Origin: Dendrophyllia cribrosa
Taxonomy: Eukaryota; Cnidaria; Anthozoa; Scleractinia; Dendrophylliidae
Length of the DNA stretch: 64,000 nt
Assembly (NCBI GenBank): GCA_024195265.1
Contig: JAJLRJ010000002.1
Span: 14,347,867-14,411,866 of the forward strand
Reading direction: 5' to 3'
Part shown: piece by piece, positions 60,401 to 64,000 of the stretch
How positions within the stretch are numbered: the first letter of the stretch is position 1
How the letters are laid out: every line of letters begins with the position of its first letter
The notes under the pieces: generated by a model
The model's input: only the letters and a program-made list of their open reading frames with translations
Database searches by the model: none
What the model was told of the DNA's origin: nothing
Made by a program: the position numbers and the translations under genes

Positions 60401-63309
60401 ACTAGGTGTTTTGCTCCACCGACCCTCCACCCCGTGTCCAACTGCTCACCCTCCTCCCCCTCCAACGCTGTCCCTATTGGTAAGGTAGATGACGGGGGTT
60501 GACAACTCTGACAAACGCTGTTTGAGCAATACTGTGTGTAACTGAAAGTTGTCCCGAAAATTTGGAATATCTTCCCGATTTTTTCGGAGACATTCTCGCA
60601 AAAATTTCAACTTTCCCGAAATTTTAACAACATGATCTCATGTTTCCCCGAAAATTTTTTGAGTCTCCCGATTCCCGGCAAAATCTTTAGATTCACGAAA
60701 GAATTTGTTTTTCTCCCGAAGCAGGCCTTCTTAGAGTTGTCACCCCTGTTAAGTAGATGACCATGACATATCGCAAGTTCAATGTTAACAGCCCATTGAC
60801 CGACCGATCGAGTTAAATTTTTCTCTAACTGCTATGACTCGTTCAACGCCTTTACACGTATTCGCGAGTTAACTTGAAATCTTACACAGTATAATACACT
60901 TAATTCTTCTAGAGACCCTCCTACTTGGGTCCCAAACCTGCAGGTAAAATATATGTTAAATATATACTCTACAACGGAGAAATCTCCCTATTTCCCGTTG
61001 CCACAATCGTTGTCAAGGATGGAACTGAGTTTTTTATATATTGCAACTATTGAAGTCAAGGAAAATCTTCGATAAATATCCCTGCGGGGTATGTTACACT
61101 GAGGCCTTATCCGTCCTTGGCGCTTTTGCCGGGACAATAGCTCTTTTTGTTGGTAACCTTTTTTCATTTGCATTACAATAAAAATCCAACGTGGTTGCGA
61201 AGCAATTTCGGGCAATTTTGTAGTTTCTGCCCGAAATCGCCTCGCAATCATGTTGAATTTTATTGTAATGCAAATGAGTGAGGTTGACCGCGAAAATGGT
61301 TATAGAGCGTTTTCACTTGACGTCATAGCCGCCATATTGGTGTTCCCGTACAAAAGAATTTTAAGTAACTTCTTTTGTTAGGAACATCAACATGGCTGCC
61401 ATGGCCTTTGTCATTTGAGTCCCACGGGAATGAGTGAAAACGCTCTATTGGGTTATCGCCTTAAATATGTTCAACAGGTTTTCAAAGCATTCCGTTGTTT
61501 CTTTTGCAGTATGATCGATACGGTAACGCAACTTCATGCGACCTTCCATGTCTTGGAGACACAACTAAAGTTTGTGGTGGAGCCTGGAAGCTGTCTGTTT
61601 ACAACACAGGTGAGCATCATATTAGAGAAGGATAGCCCAGTATATCTGAGCGTATTGCGCAAAAAAATGTTCTACTGCACGGTGGCATTCCGGGTTGACG
61701 GTGTTGGAAGCTCCTTAAAGATAAATGTTTTCATTGATTAATAACAGGAATTTCAGAGGCAATGTAATAGCCATTCCTTTTTAAGATACCCTAACACAAA
61801 ACAAGACATTGTACTCAATGTTTACATTACTCGTGTAGCACTACAGGCCTTTGAATAAAAACTACTCTGGTCTCGTAAAATATCAGCGTGTATCACCGAT
61901 TTAACCATCCATTAATGTGTAGTTATTTGAGTATAGCGTAGCTGTAGTCAGGAGTTGACTCTGGCTTGTCACAGTTGCCCACATTGGGATCTGCCAGAAT
62001 TTAGTGAAACTTAGCAAAATGCTGGGGATACTGAGACCGCAGAATTGGAGGGGGATTACCATCCAGAATTCTGGTTGCTACGAACTGTAGGTAACTGTTG
62101 ATATTATCCTTTTTTGTTTCTTTTTAGATCCAGCAATTATACCAACTGCAGTTCCAGGACATGCGGCTGTAACACAGAGTAAATATCACTTTATTTGTTG
62201 CCGAATATTAATGCTAAACCATTTCCATGTGATCGCCAACGATTGCAGACAATTGTTAAATCGCTGGCGATCGTTACGATGCTTAAAGGGATAGTATCAC
62301 GAGGTCGAAACTTGAAAACGTCGGCCCACTTTTCAAGTTTGATTCCGCAAATTCAAAAAGGCCGTCGAGAAGTGGAGGTATTTGTTGAATCAAAAAATCC
62401 GTTTTGATAGCCAGAAGAAAGAAAAAAGTCACTTTTAACAGTGATATGTCCAAAATTCCGGTGCAAGAATAGTGAACAGTGCCGCGCGTGGAACCTCGTG
62501 ATACTATCCCTTTAACCGTTTCAATCCCAGAGTCAATTACGAAGACATGTAATGTACTTCTAACTTTTGAGTCTGTCGACGAAATCCTATGGTATGACCA
62601 TTCAAATGAAACCCCTTCGGTAGAGCTTTTGCATGGTACCATTTGTTTTTCAATATTTTACAAAGCAAAATTTGGGATTTTTCTTAATTTTGATTTTTGG
62701 CACTCTCGGAAGTTTAAGGTTGGTTTTCATATGATCGGATCGCGCGATCGCTGAGTCAGAAGGAAGAAAGGTCCTGGGGACGAAATTGTTGTTTTGTTAT
62801 TGGCCAGCAATTTAATAGTCTTTGTCGCTTTTGACGCAGCGTGCGTTTAATATAATCGACAGTATCTGCGTGGGCGAAGCACAGTTTTATTCTCAACATT
62901 TTTTTACTAGTTGGTTTATAAACTATATGATATTGATTAAACCTTTTTAGTTTTTTTTTATTCATTTTGTGTGGTGCTGTTTGTTGCCGCGCTATACAAG
63001 GTTGTTGTTCGATTTTGAGACTGTGAATGTAATCAAAAAATAAGTTGTTTTACTTGTTTTACAAGCGATCCTCAAGACAATTTCTTAGTGATTATTTTTT
63101 TTCTTCAGGCTGCACCAAAAGATCATATTTCAGCTTTTTTATTTTTCGATCTCAACTAACTGACCGGTTCTACGGCGGAGATCACCGATCTGGCTGGATA
63201 TCAACTCCTCGGTTTCCTAGTAATTATCAGGATAGCACTGTTTGCATCTGGGTACTCACTCTTCTGTCCGGTACAAAAGTCAAAATTAACTTTAAATCGT
63301 TTACTACAG
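51366..63309 (+). CDS. Modular extracellular protein LDLa-MAM-SRCRx3-WSC-CUB (partial, both ends open)
   Basis: Thirteen exons join in frame: 51366-51482, 51670-51825, 54101-54201, 54277-54456, 55018-55108, 55569-55904, 56753-57064, 57945-58265, 59636-59704, 60149-60243, 61510-61609, 62128-62178, 63109-63309, about 710 codons. Most module borders are phase 1, the class typical of shuffled extracellular domains. The first exon begins in phase 1, so at least one upstream exon (signal peptide or more modules) is missing; it may lie in or before the N gap at 49888-50387. The last exon ends in phase 1 within or just after a CUB module and the gene continues past the window. The modules bind proteins or carbohydrates outside the cell, so the product is probably secreted or a surface receptor or adhesion protein. 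Similar chimaeras are common in cnidarian and other invertebrate genomes, often named DMBT1-like or MAM/LDL-receptor-like; orthology is not established. The donor after 58265 is GC, not GT. Confidence 0.9.
51670..55108 (+). CDS. MAM domain, four exons
   Basis: Exons 51670-51825, 54101-54201, 54277-54456 and 55018-55108 give one complete MAM domain. It opens with [12 protein letters not shown], has the GYYLYIEAS core across the first splice, and ends with [17 protein letters not shown] domains mediate adhesion and oligomerisation at the cell surface. The 2.3-kb first intron carries a tRNA-like sequence and a hAT-type MITE. Confidence 0.92.
52167..52242 (+). mobile_element. tRNA-like sequence in MAM intron 1
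   Basis: GATAGTCCAGTGGATTG resembles box A and CGCAGGTTCGACTCTCG resembles box B. Probably a SINE head; no 3' tail was delimited. Confidence 0.45.
52522..52932. mobile_element. hAT-type MITE in MAM intron 1
   Basis: Ends TAGGGGTTG and CAACCCCTA, flanked by identical 8-bp CTTTCCAC at 52514-52521 and 52933-52940. Internal ATTATGCCGGCA words. Confidence 0.85.
54469..54501 (+). repeat. ACAT microsatellite
   Basis: Five to six CATA units running into CTTTATTTG, a form typical of retroelement tails. Confidence 0.85.
54616..54812. mobile_element. MITE related to 14083-14310, in an intron of the modular gene
   Basis: Inverted ends AAGCCTGGTTTTCACTAACG and its approximate complement, with CAAGCGCAAGCATAAG inside. 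Confidence 0.65.
55569..55904 (+). CDS. SRCR domain 1
   Basis: A single 1-1 exon of 112 codons. It contains [34 protein letters not shown] and DAGVVC. There are six cysteines; the two extra cysteines of group B SRCR domains are absent (Tyr follows QLG). Confidence 0.93.
55955..56127. mobile_element. Palindromic MITE, copy 2, 50 bases after SRCR exon 1
   Basis: Nearly identical to 24745-24931. It starts 50 bases downstream of the donor at 55905. Confidence 0.85.
56150..56555 (+). repeat. Tandem repeat, about three units of about 130 bp
   Basis: Units share GGCGTTTTGCTCCACCGA, CTCCAATGCCGTCC and GACCATTAGATATCGCGGGC. A partial copy lies at 60360-60800. Confidence 0.85.
56753..57064 (+). CDS. 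SRCR domain 2
   Basis: A single 1-1 exon with [26 protein letters not shown] and YAGVICSG, six cysteines. The best acceptor ends at 56752 after a pyrimidine stretch. An alternative in the same phase ends at 56776 and would shorten the N-terminal linker by eight residues. This is the most diverged of the three SRCR copies: ICYDGWD replaces the usual ICDDGW. Confidence 0.9.
57430..57730. repeat. Block of GGGACATGTCGCNGCGACA words
   Basis: ACATGTAGCAGGGACATGTC and its variants recur in both orientations, ending GGGACATGTCGCGGGGA. Looks like the body of a MITE in the intron before SRCR3. Confidence 0.7.
57945..58265 (+). CDS. SRCR domain 3 (followed by a GC donor)
   Basis: A single exon of 107 codons with [35 protein letters not shown] and EDVGVICS, six cysteines. 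It starts in phase 1. The conserved end and the phase of the next exon both require splicing after 58265, where the intron begins GCAAGT. Confidence 0.93.
58425..59148. mobile_element. TTAAAGGGG-family MITE split by a foldback element
   Basis: Left part TTAAAGGGGCAGTGTTACC; right part includes GAACAAACCATAATCAGATT, as in 42641-42802. ACTACCTTT at 58471-58479 and 58825-58833 flanks the insert. Confidence 0.65.
58480..58824. mobile_element. Foldback element with 9-bp target duplication
   Basis: Arms GTGTTGACGTTGGCTTTGAA and GGATGTTATATGAATAAAAT are mirrored on the right. GTAGCAACAACCGAAACGTC near the right end resembles sequences at termini of Penelope-like and related elements. Confidence 0.65.
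59482..59540. repeat. Hairpin with 23-bp perfect arms
   Basis: CATAGTTAATAGAACAAACT and three further bases are exactly mirrored at 59518-59540 around a 13-base loop. It lies in the intron that begins with the GC donor. Confidence 0.9.
59636..61609 (+). CDS. WSC domain, three exons
   Basis: Exons 59636-59704, 60149-60243 and 61510-61609 give a full WSC domain with eight cysteines: YVGCFRD, a [17 protein letters not shown] block, [14 protein letters not shown] and VCGG then SVYN. WSC domains are putative carbohydrate-binding modules, known from yeast stress sensors, polycystin-1 and animal secreted proteins. Phases run 1-1, 1-0, 0-1. Confidence 0.92.
60494..60752. mobile_element. MITE with 9-bp target duplication inside a repeat copy
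   Basis: GTAGATGAC at 60485-60493 and 60753-60761 flanks ends GGGGGTTGACAACTCT and AGAGTTGTCACCCC. A 9-bp duplication suggests a MULE-type element, though the ends also recall hAT MITEs. Confidence 0.65.
61146..61447. mobile_element. Two adjacent MITEs in WSC intron 2
   Basis: 61155-61280 is a foldback (CATTTGCATTACAATAAAAA mirrored by TTTTATTGTAATGCAAATG). 61302-61447 has ends ATAGAGCGTTTTCACTTGAC and GAGTGAAAACGCTCTAT. Confidence 0.75.
62128..62178 (+). CDS. Short Pro/Ala/Thr linker exon
   Basis: A 51-base 1-1 exon with a strong T-rich acceptor and a GTAAAT donor, encoding 17 residues rich in Pro, Ala and Thr. It fits in frame between the WSC and CUB modules and looks like an inter-domain spacer. 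Confidence 0.65.
62283..62515. mobile_element. MITE with TTAAAGGGATAGTATCACGA ends
   Basis: Perfectly mirrored ends; related to 30771-31157. It starts about 100 bases after the linker exon. Confidence 0.8.
62512..62717 (+). mobile_element. R1 MITE copy 3, TTAA-flanked
   Basis: Runs from TTAACCGTTTCAATCCCAGA to GGCACTCTCGGAAGTTTAA. It is an uninterrupted member of R1 and abuts the TTTAA end of the MITE at 62283-62515, so it probably inserted into that TTAA. Confidence 0.65.
63109..63309 (+). CDS. CUB domain, first exon (gene continues beyond window)
   Basis: The frame reads [20 protein letters not shown] followed by [13 protein letters not shown], the first half of a CUB domain. The exon runs from a TTCAG acceptor to a GTAAGT donor, phase 1-1. 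The stretch before it (YFSFFIF) is unusually hydrophobic for a CUB N-terminus, so the true acceptor could be a few codons further in. Confidence 0.8.
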
Positions 63310-63365
63310 GTAAGTTTGTTGTCAAGAGGAGGTAGTCACGCAATTTTTTTATTTATCATATATAA

Positions 63366-63667
63366 ATGCTCGAATTGGTGCTCAGCTTCAAATAAGCGCC
63401 CTCCCTTCGATTTAGCCCCCCCCCCTCCCCCCTCAAAGGCTAAAAATATTAAATAAGCGCCCCGTTCCCCCAGCCCTCCCCCCATGTACCACACACACAA
63501 ATTTGTGTTTCTACTAAAAAATACGTTCCAGTTTTACTATTTAACGTTAGTTTGTGTTCACTTGAAATGAAGACAATGTCAAATTGAGGCTGAAATTTGA
63601 AAAACGAAATCAACGCCCCTCTCGACTCAGAAAGTTAAATAAGCGCCCCGGGCGCAAATTCGAGCAT
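63366..63667. mobile_element. Harbinger-type MITE after the CUB exon
   Basis: TAA at 63363-63365 and 63668-63670 flanks ATGCTCGAATTGGTGC at the left and GCGCAAATTCGAGCAT at the right. Inside are AATAAGCGCCC words and a C-rich tract. Confidence 0.7.
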
Positions 63668-63670
63668 TAA

Positions 63671-64000
63671 CAGTATTTAATTTACCACATTATACGATTC
63701 ATAATTTACAACAACAAAATTACACAATGTTAATTTACAATGAAGAAATAATAAAGCCATGAATAAAGAGACAAGATACTCGAGTGGTGAGGAAACCAGA
63801 GGGCTTGTGGGATTAGGCTAGATGATTAAATAAAATTTAAGTATCAACGGATGACTTTTGGTTTTGGTATAAGGATAAGTAATTCAAAAGTAGACTAATA
63901 ACTAGTTATGACAGATATTTTTTTTTAGCTTTACTTCAAAAGAGTCATGGATTATATTAGCTACTTTGGCAGCATTTGAAAGACAGCGTACGTTCATAAG
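63671..64000. other. Intronic tail of the window
   Basis: AT-rich, no exon recognised. The rest of the CUB domain must lie beyond 64000 or in an exon I could not see. Confidence 0.4.

Noticed and set aside
1..64000. CRISPR arrays, bacterial operons, ribosome binding sites, prophage
   Set aside because: The sequence is intron-bearing animal DNA; no regular spacer-repeat pattern or bacterial gene was seen.

Overview
The window is animal (eukaryotic) DNA. It has AT-rich introns with GT-AG borders, extracellular domain shuffling in phase-1 exons, and a dense load of short inverted-repeat DNA transposons, tRNA-derived SINEs and Penelope-like retroelements. The mix of SRCR, MAM, WSC and CUB modules with these repeat families suggests a cnidarian, probably an anthozoan such as a stony coral. 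The phylum is an inference and no species can be named.

Layout. (1) 3181-9836 (+) and 14878-24256 (-) are two convergent nine-exon genes for SLC22-like major facilitator transporters (506 and 510 residues). Exons 2-8 have identical lengths and phases in both, so they are a local duplication with one copy inverted. Each has a splice acceptor two bases before its ATG, implying a 5' UTR intron. (2) 9837-14877 and most of 24260-51300 hold no confident host gene. They are a mosaic of foldback elements, MITEs, SINE heads, tandem repeats, two Penelope-like fragments, a possible LINE fragment and one short exon-like fragment resembling Crypton-derived DUF3504/ZMYM-type proteins. A 500-N gap lies at 49888-50387, at the edge of a Penelope-like element. 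(3) 51366-63309 (+) is the middle of a large modular extracellular protein: LDLa, MAM, three SRCR, WSC, linker, CUB. It is open at both ends. All its exons join in phase, and one intron appears to use a GC donor.

The most informative structure is a transposon nest at 38345-42640. A dispersed TTAA-type repeat was hit by an element carrying remnants of an integrase-like gene. That gene was then split by a foldback element with an 8-bp target duplication, whose left arm was in turn split by an element with a TTA duplication. Each empty site can be read elsewhere in the window, in the opposite arm, or from the interrupted reading frame. The same logic resolves other nests at 27322-28871, 58425-59148 and 60340-60870.

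The two transporters probably move organic ions or zwitterions across the plasma membrane. The modular protein is probably secreted or a cell-surface recognition or adhesion molecule. Nothing in the sequence links the two loci functionally.
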